Source: Chloroflexota bacterium (lineage in GTDB: Bacteria > Chloroflexota > Anaerolineae > Anaerolineales > UBA11579). From it: DNA of 64,000 bases. Position 1 is the first letter of the stretch, and the number at the start of each line of letters is the position of its first letter. A program made the position numbers and the translations under genes. The DNA lies in the NCBI GenBank assembly GCA_013112575.1, contig JABFGG010000004.1:1-64000 (forward strand), read 5' to 3'. A model generated the notes under the pieces. That model was not told the DNA's origin. It made no database searches and saw only the letters and a program-made list of their open reading frames with translations. Of this stretch, positions 53,501-62,100 are shown in pieces.

Positions 53501-56157
53501 GTGGCGGCAACGGCATCAATGGTGAGGATGAAACCTCCGAAGACCTTTCCAATACCTGGTGCGAGAACGTGCCAACCCCCGGTGCGGAAGGCAACTGTGG
53601 CGTCGTGGTCGACCCGCCCTTCGGTGTGTGTCTTGACCCGGCAACTTTGATCCACGACGTACAGGGCAACGGCACTAACAGCCCGCTGCTCAATACGAGC
53701 GGCATCATCGTCGAGGGCATCGTAATTGGCGATTACCAGGATACAGTTACTGAGCTGGCTGGTTTCTACATCCAGGAAGAAGATGCTGAATTCGATGCGG
53801 ATGCTACAACCTCCGAAGGTATCTTCATTAACGACAACGGCTTTGGCACCGACGTAATGCCCGGCGACGTGGTTCGTGTCCAGGGTACTGTGCTCGAAAC
53901 CTTTGGCCTGACCCAACTGGGCAGCATCACCAACCTGGCCGTATGCAGCAGTGGCGCAACCGCTTCTGAAACGACAATTACCCTGCCCCTCGCAGCAGTC
54001 GGTGATTGGGAATTCGTTGAAGGCATGTTGGTGACCATCAACCAGGAATTGACCGCCACAGGCAACTTCACCACCGGCCGTTTCGGCGAGGTTGATTTGT
54101 CGGTGAATGGCCGCCTGTTCAACCCCACCAACGTAACCACCCCCGGCGCAGCAGCCAATGCCCTGCAAGACCTCAACAACCGCAGCCGCATCCTGCTGGA
54201 CGACGCCAGCACCATTTCCAACCCCCTGCCCCTGCCCCCCTACCTGGGTCCGGACAACACGATTCGTGCCGGAGACACCATCCCCAGCCTGACAGGTGTA
54301 CTGACCTTCGGCTTCAGCTCTTACCGCATGCAGCCTGTTGGCCCGATCACCTTTACGCGAGTGAATGACCGTCAGGCCGCGCCTACAGATGTTGGCGGCA
54401 CGCTCAAGGTGGCCAGCTTCAACGTACTTAACTACTTCACGACCATCGACACGGGTGCCTCCATCTGCGGGCCAGGCATGAACCTGGGTTGCCGTGGCGC
54501 GGATACGCCTGACGAATTCATCCGCCAGCGCGACAAGGTCATCAGCGCCATCACCACCATGGATGTGGATGTGATCGGCATCAATGAGATCGAAAACAAC
54601 ACCATCACTGCTATCCAGGACTTGGTTGACGGCCTCAATGCTGTTGCAGGCGCAGGTACCTACAGCTTCATCGACACAGGCACGATCGGCACAGATGCTA
54701 TTCGTGTGGCCATCATCTACAAACCTGCCAAGGTAACCCCCGTGGGAGCCTTCGCTGTGCTCGATTCTTCGGTTGATCCACTGTTCCTGGACACAAAGAA
54801 CCGCCCGGCGCTGGCACAGACCTTTGAAGAGAATGCTACCGGTGCGATCTTCACCGTTGCGGTCAACCACTTCAAGTCCAAAGGCTCCGCCTGTGACGAC
54901 GTGGGTGACCCGGACGCTGGTGATGGCCAGGGCAACTGTAACGGTACCCGCACGGACGCGGCCACGGCGCTGGTCAACTGGCTGGCAACAGACCCAACCG
55001 GCAGCGGTGACCCCGACTTCCTGATCACAGGCGACCTGAACGCCTATGCTATGGAAGACCCGGTAACCGTCATCAAGAATGCTGGTTACACTAACCTGAT
55101 CGAAAGCTATCTGGGGTTGAACGCCTACTCCTTTGTGTTCTTCGCCCAGGCAGGCTATCTGGACCATGCCCTGACCACGCCCAGCCTGACAGCACAGGTC
55201 AGTGGCCTGACAGAGTGGCACATCAATGCCGATGAGCCTGCGGGGCTGGACTACAACAACTTCAACCAACCCCTGCTCTACAACCCAGACCCCTACCGCG
55301 CCTCGGACCACGACCCGGTCATCATCGGCCTGGAATTGGATATCCCACCGGTGGCAGAGGTCAGCGACTTCGTGGTGTTGGCTGACGAAAGCACCTACTT
55401 GCAGTATCGTGCGGAAGTCAACAACGGTGACGTGGGCGCCAACAACGCCAGCAGCGGCCCTTTCATCTTCTATCATGATGAAGTCGTGCTCAGCTATCTG
55501 GTCAAGATGCTTGATCCGGCCTCACGTGTGCTGGGCGATGACGTGCGTTTGCAGTACGGCGCACAGGCCTATGACGTGTACTACAACGACCTGACCAACC
55601 AGGGCAATGTCCTGGGTACCGAGTTCACCCCGGTCAACCTGCCTTTGGTCAGCGCTATGCCGGATGTACCCAGCTTCACGCCGGGCACACAAACGGTGAT
55701 CGTAGGTGTCAACCAGACAGTCACACTGGCCCCCGGAGATTACGGCAAGTTGTATGCTTTCCGTGGCTCCACCGTCATCTTGTCTGGAGGCGACTATACC
55801 TTCGAGAACTGGCTGGTAGCCCGCAATGCTGAAGTGGTCTTTGATGCGGCTTCCAACGTCAACATCGAAAAACGCCTCTATACCAGTAAGGACGTGTACA
55901 TCGGTCCGTCGGCTGGCAGTGGTATCACAGCCGCCGACATCCGCATCATCGTCACAGGACAGAACGGTGACAGTGGACATCTTTACGACTGGCCCAAGGC
56001 TGTGTTCATTGGTTTCCGCAATACAGTCGAAGCCAACATCTACGCCCCCAATGGTTTGCTGTGGCTCTACTCTCGTACAGAGGGCACAGGCTCCTTCATT
56101 GGTAAGTGGGTGCTGGTCGGCGATCGTGTGAAACTGACCCACGACAGCGGCTGGTAG
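50521..56157 (+). CDS. Giant secreted ExeM/NucH-type nuclease with lamin-tail and Ig-like repeats
   Basis: 1,878 residues; GAGGAGG upstream of ATG 50521. Signal peptide about 1-32 (VAVFLILSLVLSVFAGSALA). Order: lamin-tail domain (about 33-200), two near-identical units of Ig-like/Big_5 plus lamin-tail (209-774), a fourth lamin-tail-like domain (about 780-1000), an OB-like domain (VEGIVIGDYQDTVTELAGFY), an EEP nuclease domain (about 1300-1620: KVASFNVLNYF, VIGINEIEN, VNHFKSKGSAC, ITGDLNAY, SDHDPVI) and a C-terminal Gly/Asp-rich domain. Such proteins degrade extracellular DNA, for biofilm turnover or nutrient scavenging. No sorting motif is seen at the C-terminus. The nearest known relatives are ExeM/NucH; the architecture is inferred. 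Confidence 0.88.
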   Translation: MQLLRTRRNRIVAVFLILSLVLSVFAGSALAATSDLLFSEYIEGSSFNKALEIYNGTGASVDLSQYTLELYSNGSATPSQSTALSGSLADGDVYVISHASADAAILAEADATNSSVVNFNGDDAVVLRNAGGVVDSIGQVGFDPGSQWGTGNASTQDNTIRRMADVCSGDTDPSNAYDPGPEWDGFANNDFSGIGAHTANCGVVADDAPSVSSTTPVDTATDVAVDANIIIDFSEAVDATGSWFDITCAISGAHTAVASGGPNSFTLDPDADFANSESCTVTVFAAQVTDQDNDDPPDNMAADSVFSFTTVAAAAAPVVINELLADPAGDLTGDANGDGVRDSGDDEFVEIVNVSGADLDISGWTLSDGASLRHTFPAGSIITNQCSIVLFGGGSPTGTFGGALIQTASTGAVGLNNSGDTITLNDGVADIVSYVYGSEGGSDQSLTRDPDITGADPLVQHSTATGSGGAFFSPGTQIDGALFAGCTVSESAPSVATTTPADTATDIAVDSNIDINFSEDVNVAGAWFDVSCVSSGAHTSTVSGGPQSFTLDPDTDFDNSEVCTVTVFASQVTDVDTDDPPDNMAADYVFSFTTVADTSGSPVVINELLADPAGDITGDANGDGTRDGSQDEFVEIVNVSGAALDVSGWTLSDGFGVRHTFPAGSVIANQCSVLVFGGGTPTGSFGGSLVQTASGGLVGLNNGGDTVTLNDGVADVISYTYGGEGGNNQSLTRDPDITGADPLVQHSSATGSAGALFSPGTFIDGSAFSGCPAPPSNDELLLSEIVVTPTGGEFVEIHNPTGSAIDLTDVYLTDATFAGGGTYYYNIVTGANAGGGSFGDFHARFPAGASIAAGAYQTVALNGSANFMAEFGAAPDYELFDDTSADGELVMLEAFAGSINGQGGLSNGGEVVILYKWDGQSDLVTDLDYVVWGDKAEAVDKTGVSVDGPDADAIATAYQPDTAIASQDVVALGSHSGGNSWQRDDINEGAEATSGGNGINGEDETSEDLSNTWCENVPTPGAEGNCGVVVDPPFGVCLDPATLIHDVQGNGTNSPLLNTSGIIVEGIVIGDYQDTVTELAGFYIQEEDAEFDADATTSEGIFINDNGFGTDVMPGDVVRVQGTVLETFGLTQLGSITNLAVCSSGATASETTITLPLAAVGDWEFVEGMLVTINQELTATGNFTTGRFGEVDLSVNGRLFNPTNVTTPGAAANALQDLNNRSRILLDDASTISNPLPLPPYLGPDNTIRAGDTIPSLTGVLTFGFSSYRMQPVGPITFTRVNDRQAAPTDVGGTLKVASFNVLNYFTTIDTGASICGPGMNLGCRGADTPDEFIRQRDKVISAITTMDVDVIGINEIENNTITAIQDLVDGLNAVAGAGTYSFIDTGTIGTDAIRVAIIYKPAKVTPVGAFAVLDSSVDPLFLDTKNRPALAQTFEENATGAIFTVAVNHFKSKGSACDDVGDPDAGDGQGNCNGTRTDAATALVNWLATDPTGSGDPDFLITGDLNAYAMEDPVTVIKNAGYTNLIESYLGLNAYSFVFFAQAGYLDHALTTPSLTAQVSGLTEWHINADEPAGLDYNNFNQPLLYNPDPYRASDHDPVIIGLELDIPPVAEVSDFVVLADESTYLQYRAEVNNGDVGANNASSGPFIFYHDEVVLSYLVKMLDPASRVLGDDVRLQYGAQAYDVYYNDLTNQGNVLGTEFTPVNLPLVSAMPDVPSFTPGTQTVIVGVNQTVTLAPGDYGKLYAFRGSTVILSGGDYTFENWLVARNAEVVFDAASNVNIEKRLYTSKDVYIGPSAGSGITAADIRIIVTGQNGDSGHLYDWPKAVFIGFRNTVEANIYAPNGLLWLYSRTEGTGSFIGKWVLVGDRVKLTHDSGW
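51145..51996 (+). repeat. Internal tandem duplication, unit 1 (Ig-like plus lamin-tail)
   Basis: About 852 bp (284 residues) encoding one Ig-like/Big_5 domain (SVSSTTPVDTATDVAVDAN, ...FSFTTV) and one lamin-tail domain (VVINELLADPAGDLTGDANG). Highly similar to the next unit, including the DPDITGADPLVQHS tail. An in-frame duplication within the ExeM-type gene. Confidence 0.85.
51997..52842 (+). repeat. Internal tandem duplication, unit 2
   Basis: Second copy: SVATTTPADTATDIAVDSN..., VVINELLADPAGDITGDANG..., DPDITGADPLVQHS. Minor substitutions show it is not a very recent assembly artefact. Confidence 0.85.
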
Positions 56158-56176
56158 AAGCCAAATAACTACACAA

Positions 56177-56206
56177 AAAGAGCAGGCCATTGGCCTGCTC
56201 TTTTTT
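56177..56206 (+). terminator. Rho-independent terminator of the ExeM-type gene
   Basis: AAAGAGCAGGCC, loop ATT, GGCCTGCTCTTT followed by TTT and ATTTT, 20 bp after the stop at 56157. Strong in both directions, so it may also serve the convergent 56226 gene. Confidence 0.9.
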
Positions 56207-56225
56207 ATTTTGTTCGAATGATTTG

Positions 56226-56591
56226 CTAACCCTGATCTGGCCGCAAGCGCTTTATCAGTCGTTGAAAGAACCCTTCCGCTTCCTGACCTTCATCTGAAGC
56301 CACCGAAATCTCCCGAGTATGCACGAAATTCCGGTTCTGGGACGCATGCCGCACCCTGGCGCTCAACTGCATACCACTGGCAATCTTGAGACGCTCGCAT
56401 ACCTCATCGGGGATGTGACACTGGATATTCGTATTGACGCTGTCTGCCAGCATGTTCGGGAAATCGTCCACATCGTCGGCCTGCATAACAAAGATGGTCG
56501 CCACGTGAAACTCCCGGACAACCTCCGATACCTCTAACCCTTCGACCCTGCCAACCAGGGCAGTCCAATTCTCAATGATCTTAACGGACAA
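56226..56591 (-). CDS. Hypothetical soluble protein
   Basis: 121 residues starting at TTG 56591, which has an ideal GGAGGT seven bases upstream; a TGA lies just before it in frame. Mixed alpha/beta (MSVKIIENWTALVGRVEGLE, REFHVATIFVMQADDVDDFP) with a basic C-terminus. No family recognised. It follows the M6 protease gene by 37 bp on the same strand and is probably co-transcribed with it. Confidence 0.6.
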   Translation of the reverse strand: MSVKIIENWTALVGRVEGLEVSEVVREFHVATIFVMQADDVDDFPNMLADSVNTNIQCHIPDEVCERLKIASGMQLSARVRHASQNRNFVHTREISVASDEGQEAEGFFQRLIKRLRPDQG

Positions 56592-56628
56592 GGTTCATAC
56601 CTCCTGTATCGTGTTCAGTTAGACGGAC

Positions 56629-58092
56629 TTAGCCAAAGAACCAGCGCCACAATCTTACCCAAAAACTGACCGGCTCATCAGGGCATGAAACTTCGACACG
56701 TGCCATCATGGTCGCCCCAGAGTCGCTTATATCGCGCAGCGCCACACAGGTATGCACGCTGGCATAGGACTTTGAACCCGGATTTGAAACTGTATCGAAA
56801 ACCCGGTTGGCCTGACTCCCAGGAAAGGGATCCCCGTCATCGCCACGATTGTTGCCATTCTCAAGGTCCTTGAGTGTATCGGCCTGCACCAAAGCCACCT
56901 TAGGGTGGGCTTCATCGGAGTTGGTTTCAATGTCATCATCAATATGCCAGACCAGCAAACCCTCTCCCGGCAATAGTTGATCATAGCCACTCTTCTGGCG
57001 ATTCTCGACTAGGAAATATTCCTGGTTAGCAGTCCCGTCCTTCCACAGGCGGTAGATCTTGAAGCCCGTCTTGACGTCCTGTATCTGTAATTCCTGGTTG
57101 CTGGTCACATTAACGCTGGTGGCCCAATCCTGCTGCAGCTTGCACCAGGCTGAGGGATGTGCGGGGATGTCCCCGCCGCCCAGCCAGCTACCGCCTCCCA
57201 TCAGGCACCAGTTACCTATACCTTCACTAGAGTCATCGATGTCGTACAGGTCTGGGAAACCGAACAGCAAGTGGCCCAATTCATGACAGCACACCCCGAT
57301 CTTTGCATCCTCTGGCACAGTGAGGTAGCCGTAGACCCTGGTGCCATCCGCGTTGTAGGCCGCGTCGGGCAGCACCCATTTGTGCGACCAGATGTCATTG
57401 ACGTCTCCGGTCATCTCCGCACCCTGCCCTGCATGCACCACAATGAAGGCGTCCACGTAACCATCCCCGTCATTGTCATAGGGGGCAAAATCAACGTCGG
57501 GGTTGGCTGCTTCTGCAGCGTGCCGCGCCATCAGGCGTGCATTCATGCCATAGCGGCTAGTGCCGAAATCATTGTTGGCATATTCTGCTAATGTGTTGGG
57601 GAGTGTATACGGCCCCACCACCTCACCTACGATATCCACTTTGCCATTGGTGACCTCGTCAAAATATTCTTTGACGCTGCCGTTCTGTAACACCCCTGTC
57701 GAGAAGAACAATTCTTCATAATGCTGCTTTGAAGCGCCCATCTTACGGTCCGTGAATTCTGCTAGCACCACAATGATACGCAAAGCCCCGTGCATCGGGC
57801 CACGCTCCAGTGCCTTGGAGCGAATCACACGCAGGGCAGAATGGATAGGGAAATCTGAGCCGGGATGGATCAGGCCATCATTCAAACCGGGATGGGTGGG
57901 CGGTCTGGCATGCAGCGCTGTGCGCATGTACCCACTGGAAGCGTCGCGCAGTTGCTCCAGTTCGGCTTTGATACGTGCCTGTAATTCGGGGCTGGGGGCG
58001 ATGAAACAAGCCTGGTTATCGTGTTCTTCTGAAACGATCTTTTGAATCGCTTTCAGACCATTCAACAAGTTAACACGTTTAGTGGAAGTCAT
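56629..58092 (-). CDS. M6-family metalloprotease (immune-inhibitor-A-like)
   Basis: 487 residues from ATG 58092 (GGAGGAGTGT upstream). Zinc-protease motif HELGHLLFGFPDLYD matches HExxHxxGxxD of the M6 family; upstream YDNDGDGYVDAFIVVHAGQG and EMTGDVNDIWSHKW are typical. After the catalytic domain, a C-terminal region (VSFWVRLWRWFFG) is hydrophobic and may associate with the membrane. No signal peptide is evident at the N-terminus, unusual for this secreted family. Substrate unknown. Confidence 0.88.
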   Translation of the reverse strand: MTSTKRVNLLNGLKAIQKIVSEEHDNQACFIAPSPELQARIKAELEQLRDASSGYMRTALHARPPTHPGLNDGLIHPGSDFPIHSALRVIRSKALERGPMHGALRIIVVLAEFTDRKMGASKQHYEELFFSTGVLQNGSVKEYFDEVTNGKVDIVGEVVGPYTLPNTLAEYANNDFGTSRYGMNARLMARHAAEAANPDVDFAPYDNDGDGYVDAFIVVHAGQGAEMTGDVNDIWSHKWVLPDAAYNADGTRVYGYLTVPEDAKIGVCCHELGHLLFGFPDLYDIDDSSEGIGNWCLMGGGSWLGGGDIPAHPSAWCKLQQDWATSVNVTSNQELQIQDVKTGFKIYRLWKDGTANQEYFLVENRQKSGYDQLLPGEGLLVWHIDDDIETNSDEAHPKVALVQADTLKDLENGNNRGDDGDPFPGSQANRVFDTVSNPGSKSYASVHTCVALRDISDSGATMMARVEVSCPDEPVSFWVRLWRWFFG

Positions 58093-58249
58093 ACACTCCT
58101 CCTCCATAAAACCTATGAATCGATTAGCTTACCGTTAGCTCAATGCAGATTTCTGACCCCCAAAGACTCTTGATGATGGCAAGTACCTATACTCTAGCCA
58201 GAATCAAAAAGCCTGTCAACACGAACAAAGTCATGGACAGTTAGGAGTT

Positions 58250-59785
58250 CTAGGAGTCAGAAGGCGAGGCCAAAGGTGTAGGGGTTGGTTCAGAGGTTGG
58301 TGAAGGTTCAACGACTGATAGGTAACGCTGCGGCACCCAGCCAATGCGTCCCGCCAGATCCTGCACCTCAATCCACACCAGTCCATCGGCGATCTCATAG
58401 CCGTACAAGACCATTACCTGGCTGCCGCGCGGCAGAAAAACCAGTGCAGGCCCATCAGGGAAGGCGCGCAGGTTGGTGCCTTCACCAGGCACGCGGTCCA
58501 AGAAGGCTGTTGAGGGGGTCGGCGTGAGGGTGGGGGTAGAGGTAAAGGTGGCTGTAGGGGTGGGTGTCAGTGTCGGTGGCGGTGTGCGTGTCGGTGTATT
58601 CGTAAAAGTGGCACTGGGTGTCACACCAGGCAGCGGAGTAGGTGTGGGAGTTGGCGGTGAAAATGGGTCCAGCCGTGTGACGGGGTCCTCCTCAATAATC
58701 AAACGAATAGGGCGTTCTAAGCTGGATAAACCACCTGCAATAGCTTCCTGTAAGGCAATGGCATCTTCATAAACCAATAAGCCATCAGGTCGTACACGCA
58801 CAGTGATCTTGAGCTCAAGCGATTCTATCTGCTCCCCATCTACCGTTTCCGGGATCAAATTCGTCTCTAAATCAATCAATTCGCCTTCCGTCAAACGGGC
58901 AACCTCCTCCCTAACTACTGTATTAATCAAGACATTTTGGTTGGCCTCTCGCACGAATTGATAGCTCTGTACGCCCAAGGGGATCAGCAACAAGGCGCTC
59001 AAGCCCACAGAAATATATAAACTGCGCGAGATCCAGCCCTCATCACCCTGGCGACGACGTGGCACGAAGCCCAAGGCCAGAAACACGAAAATCGCCGCAG
59101 AGGCAATCGTCACCGCATTGGTCAAGAAGAGCAACAAGGCCCCTGATGAGACATCATCCCAGCGTCCCAGTGCCAGCCCTACCCCGATAGTACAAAGAGG
59201 CGGCATTAGTGCGGTGGCAATCGCTACTCCTGGCAAGGCTGCCGACAAATTAGGTTGCGCCAGTGCGAAAGAAGCTGCCAGCCCCCCTGCCAGGGCCACA
59301 CCAAAGTCATTTGGATTAGGCCGTGTTCGCGAGAGTACTTCGCTGGGTAATTCCTGCAATGAGGTAAAGGGCAGCCAATCATTGACCAGTGTGATTAACG
59401 CAGACAGTAATACGGCCAATATCGCACCACGTGCTAAAGCCCAGGCTGCATTACGCAATAGTAGTGCATCACCACGAATGGAGGCCAGGCCTATTCCCAG
59501 AATAGGTGACATCAAGGGGGCCACAAGCATAGCTCCGATGATGATTGCAACCTGGTTGGATAACAGCCCAAAAGTAGCGATCGCACAGGACAAGACCACC
59601 ATCACGTAATAGTCAAAGCCCCCGTCTGAGGAATCGCGTAGCGAGATCTGCACCTCGGCACGCCGTTCTTTGGTCACCGGCGGGACAAGCCTCCGCCAGT
59701 AAAACAAGGCGCGGATGCGTAGACGCGCAAGCAGAGTTACAAGTTGAGTACGCAGGTTGGTGGGGTCTTCTCTCAAGGGTTCCAA
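58250..59785 (-). CDS. DUF389/TIGR00341 membrane protein fused to an SH3b domain
   Basis: 511 residues starting at TTG 59785 with AGGA upstream. N-terminal half: the DUF389 membrane core (LLSNQVAIIIGAMLVAPLMSPILGIGLA, ALITLVNDWLPF, ASFALAQPNLSAALPGVAIATALMPPL). A Thr/Pro-rich linker (PTPTPTPLPGVTPSATFTNT and more) separates it from a C-terminal SH3b domain (TNLRAFPDGPALVFLPRGS, GLVWIEVQDLAGRIGWVPQRYL). SH3b domains bind peptidoglycan or peptides. The linker type is common in Chloroflexota surface proteins. Function unknown; it may couple envelope sensing to a membrane core. Confidence 0.82.
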   Translation of the reverse strand: MEPLREDPTNLRTQLVTLLARLRIRALFYWRRLVPPVTKERRAEVQISLRDSSDGGFDYYVMVVLSCAIATFGLLSNQVAIIIGAMLVAPLMSPILGIGLASIRGDALLLRNAAWALARGAILAVLLSALITLVNDWLPFTSLQELPSEVLSRTRPNPNDFGVALAGGLAASFALAQPNLSAALPGVAIATALMPPLCTIGVGLALGRWDDVSSGALLLFLTNAVTIASAAIFVFLALGFVPRRRQGDEGWISRSLYISVGLSALLLIPLGVQSYQFVREANQNVLINTVVREEVARLTEGELIDLETNLIPETVDGEQIESLELKITVRVRPDGLLVYEDAIALQEAIAGGLSSLERPIRLIIEEDPVTRLDPFSPPTPTPTPLPGVTPSATFTNTPTRTPPPTLTPTPTATFTSTPTLTPTPSTAFLDRVPGEGTNLRAFPDGPALVFLPRGSQVMVLYGYEIADGLVWIEVQDLAGRIGWVPQRYLSVVEPSPTSEPTPTPLASPSDS

Positions 59786-59941
59786 GTTGGTGTCCTGGCT
59801 GCCTGAACAGTAAGTTCAATTGTACTCGGATGAACTTGGCTGGCAAGCTTTACAGAAATGCATTGCCCATCCCAGCCCTGCAGCCTTGATGGTATCCTAT
59901 ACTTATTCCACAAATCCTACTTCTCTGGAGCTGTAAAATAT

Positions 59942-61633
59942 ATGGATATCAAGGGTAAGAATGCGTTGGTGCTGGGTGGTGCAGGTTTGGTGGGCGAGGC
60001 TGTGTGCCGCCAACTGCTTGAGCACAACCCGGCGCGCCTGGTGCTGGCCTCCTTGCGTAAGTTTGAAGCTGAGGAAGCCTACCAGGAACTCAAAGCTGAA
60101 TTTCCCGACTCCCCAACCAAGATCATCCCTGTTTGGGGAGATATTTTTTTACGGGCCGAATGGCAAAAAGATAACGAACACCCGCGCCCTGGCGTGCTGG
60201 CCGACCCGGAAAAACGCGCCCGCCTAGTAGCCGACATCGTTGATGAGATGAACTACGAGATCCTCGAGGCTTCTTTGCTGAGCCAGTTCATTACCGGCAA
60301 AGCACCCGTGCTGTTGGATGAACCCGCCCATATCGTCGTGGATTGCATCAACACCGCCACCGCTGTGGCCTACCAGAATATCTACGCCAGCGCCCGCCGC
60401 ATGTCCACCCTCATCAAGGATGAACCTGCAACCACTAACTGGCCCGAAGAAGTGGAGATGCTCCTCTCTTCATTGTATGTCCCCCAATTGGTGCGTCACA
60501 TTCAGATCCTGCACGAGGCCATGGTGCGCGCCGGGACGGAAGCCTACGTGAAAGTGGGCACATCCGGTACGGGCGGCATGGGCCTCAACGTGCCTTACAC
60601 CCACGGCGAAGAAAAACCCTCCCGCGTCCTGATGTCCAAAGCAGCTGTGGCAGGTGCTCAAACTCTGCTCACTTTCCTGATGGCGCGTACCCCCGGCAAA
60701 GGGCCGCATATCGTCAAAGAGGTTAAACCCACCGCCCTGATCGCCTGGAAAGAGGTCGGCTACGGTCCCATCCGCCGCGGCGGTAAGGACTTCATGCTCT
60801 ACGACTGCACCCCCGCCCAGGCTGTTTCCATTAAAGACGACCGCAACCTGGCCCCTAACGGAAAGTTCGGTTCGGAGACGGGGGAAGTCATGGAGGCCGT
60901 CTACATCAACACCGGCGAGAACGGCTTGTTCGCTTCTGGTGACTTTGCGGCCATTACCGCCCTGGGCCAAATGCAGTTCGTCACGCCCGAGGAGATCGCC
61001 GAAAATATCGTTGCTGAGATCCGCGGGGGTAATTCGGGCAAGGACGTCATCACTGCCCTGGACGGCTCGGTGATGGGGCCCACTTTCCGAGCAGGTTATT
61101 TACGTCAGGCGGCCATCAACAAGCTGCAGGCACTGGAAAAGAAACACGGCGAGTCGGTGGCCTTCGAGATCCTGGGTCCGCCGCGCATGTCCAAGCTGCT
61201 ATTTGAATCTTTCCTGCTGAAACGAGTTTATAAAAAGATGGGTTCAGCACTCAAGAAAAGCCCCGAAGATATGGCCAATGCCCTCGTAGATGAGATCGCC
61301 GACCACGACGACCTGCGCCAGCAGATCATCTCTATCGGTTTACCGATCCTGCTGCCGGATGGGGAGTATATGCTGCGCGGGCCGGTGGTCAAATCGGAAA
61401 CAGCCCATCAGGGCTGGATCGACCTGACACCGGAGAATATGACTAAATGGCAGGAGCGCCTGACCGCCATCCGCGAGATGATGAGCGAGCAGTTGGATGG
61501 GGATACTTCCTCACGCCACGACCGCTTCCACCCCTCGCTGCGCACCTGGAAGAACGACGACAGCTTCCACATTGGTGAGATCACAGCCTGGGTGTCGATG
61601 TATGAGGATGATGGCAAGCGGGGCAAAGATTGA
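59942..61633 (+). CDS. Large NAD(P)-binding Rossmann protein (SDR/saccharopine-reductase-like)
   Basis: 563 residues from ATG 59942; TGGAGC lies about 14 bp before it. N-terminal dinucleotide fold ALVLGGAGLVGEAVCRQLLE; a central GTSGTGGMGLNVPYTHGEEKP block; a later GGKDFMLYDCTPAQA and ETGEVMEAVYINTGENGLF. The length is roughly twice a simple short-chain dehydrogenase, and the C-terminal half is helical and unrecognised. No substrate can be named. Confidence 0.72.
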   Translation: MDIKGKNALVLGGAGLVGEAVCRQLLEHNPARLVLASLRKFEAEEAYQELKAEFPDSPTKIIPVWGDIFLRAEWQKDNEHPRPGVLADPEKRARLVADIVDEMNYEILEASLLSQFITGKAPVLLDEPAHIVVDCINTATAVAYQNIYASARRMSTLIKDEPATTNWPEEVEMLLSSLYVPQLVRHIQILHEAMVRAGTEAYVKVGTSGTGGMGLNVPYTHGEEKPSRVLMSKAAVAGAQTLLTFLMARTPGKGPHIVKEVKPTALIAWKEVGYGPIRRGGKDFMLYDCTPAQAVSIKDDRNLAPNGKFGSETGEVMEAVYINTGENGLFASGDFAAITALGQMQFVTPEEIAENIVAEIRGGNSGKDVITALDGSVMGPTFRAGYLRQAAINKLQALEKKHGESVAFEILGPPRMSKLLFESFLLKRVYKKMGSALKKSPEDMANALVDEIADHDDLRQQIISIGLPILLPDGEYMLRGPVVKSETAHQGWIDLTPENMTKWQERLTAIREMMSEQLDGDTSSRHDRFHPSLRTWKNDDSFHIGEITAWVSMYEDDGKRGKD

Positions 61634-61655
61634 CCATGAAAACGCTCTGTTTACT

Positions 61656-62021
61656 ATGAGGCAGGATACAACTGTTTATTCTTTACAGAGTCTTGTCGGC
61701 GCGCGTCTAACGGGGGTGGTCTTTGTAATGGATTATATTCAACTGCAATTTGACGCCCAGGTCATGTCTGTATTGACTCTTCTGGAAGTAAGGGTTGAAG
61801 ATAAGGCCTATGCTTTCGGTGAGGAGGGCTTTCGAGACAAAATATGTGAACGTATTACTGCAAATGTTATGAAAGCCGACGTTTATGAAGACCTAAAGAT
61901 ATCCATTAATTTCGATGATGGGTCGAACATAATGATCCCGCTAGTTGGAGACCAGAAAGGTAATGAAGCGGTTGATTTTCGTGGAGAGGAAAATAAATGG
62001 TGGGTCTTTCATCAAAGCTAA
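61656..62021 (+). CDS. Hypothetical soluble protein
   Basis: 121 residues from ATG 61656, 22 bp after the Rossmann gene, without a strong Shine-Dalgarno. Mixed alpha/beta (SLQSLVGARLTGVVFVMDYI, IQLQFDAQVMSVLTLLEV, DLKISINFDDGSNIMIPL) and a C-terminal WWVF. It resembles small immunity/SMI-like proteins in general shape, but that is only an impression. No family recognised. Confidence 0.5.
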   Translation: MRQDTTVYSLQSLVGARLTGVVFVMDYIQLQFDAQVMSVLTLLEVRVEDKAYAFGEEGFRDKICERITANVMKADVYEDLKISINFDDGSNIMIPLVGDQKGNEAVDFRGEENKWWVFHQS

Positions 62022-62100
62022 ACTAAAGGCATTATTTAGAATGATGGGGCTTGGTGTAAGGACTGAACAAAAAAGTCAATGATTAGAGAAGGGGTTCGTA

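Noticed and set aside
53170..55476. A 768-codon open frame on the minus strand
   Set aside because: It lies wholly antisense to the ExeM-type nuclease, whose GC-biased codons create long mirror frames; the plus-strand product has clear domains, the minus one is low-complexity (V/G/D-rich) with no homology.
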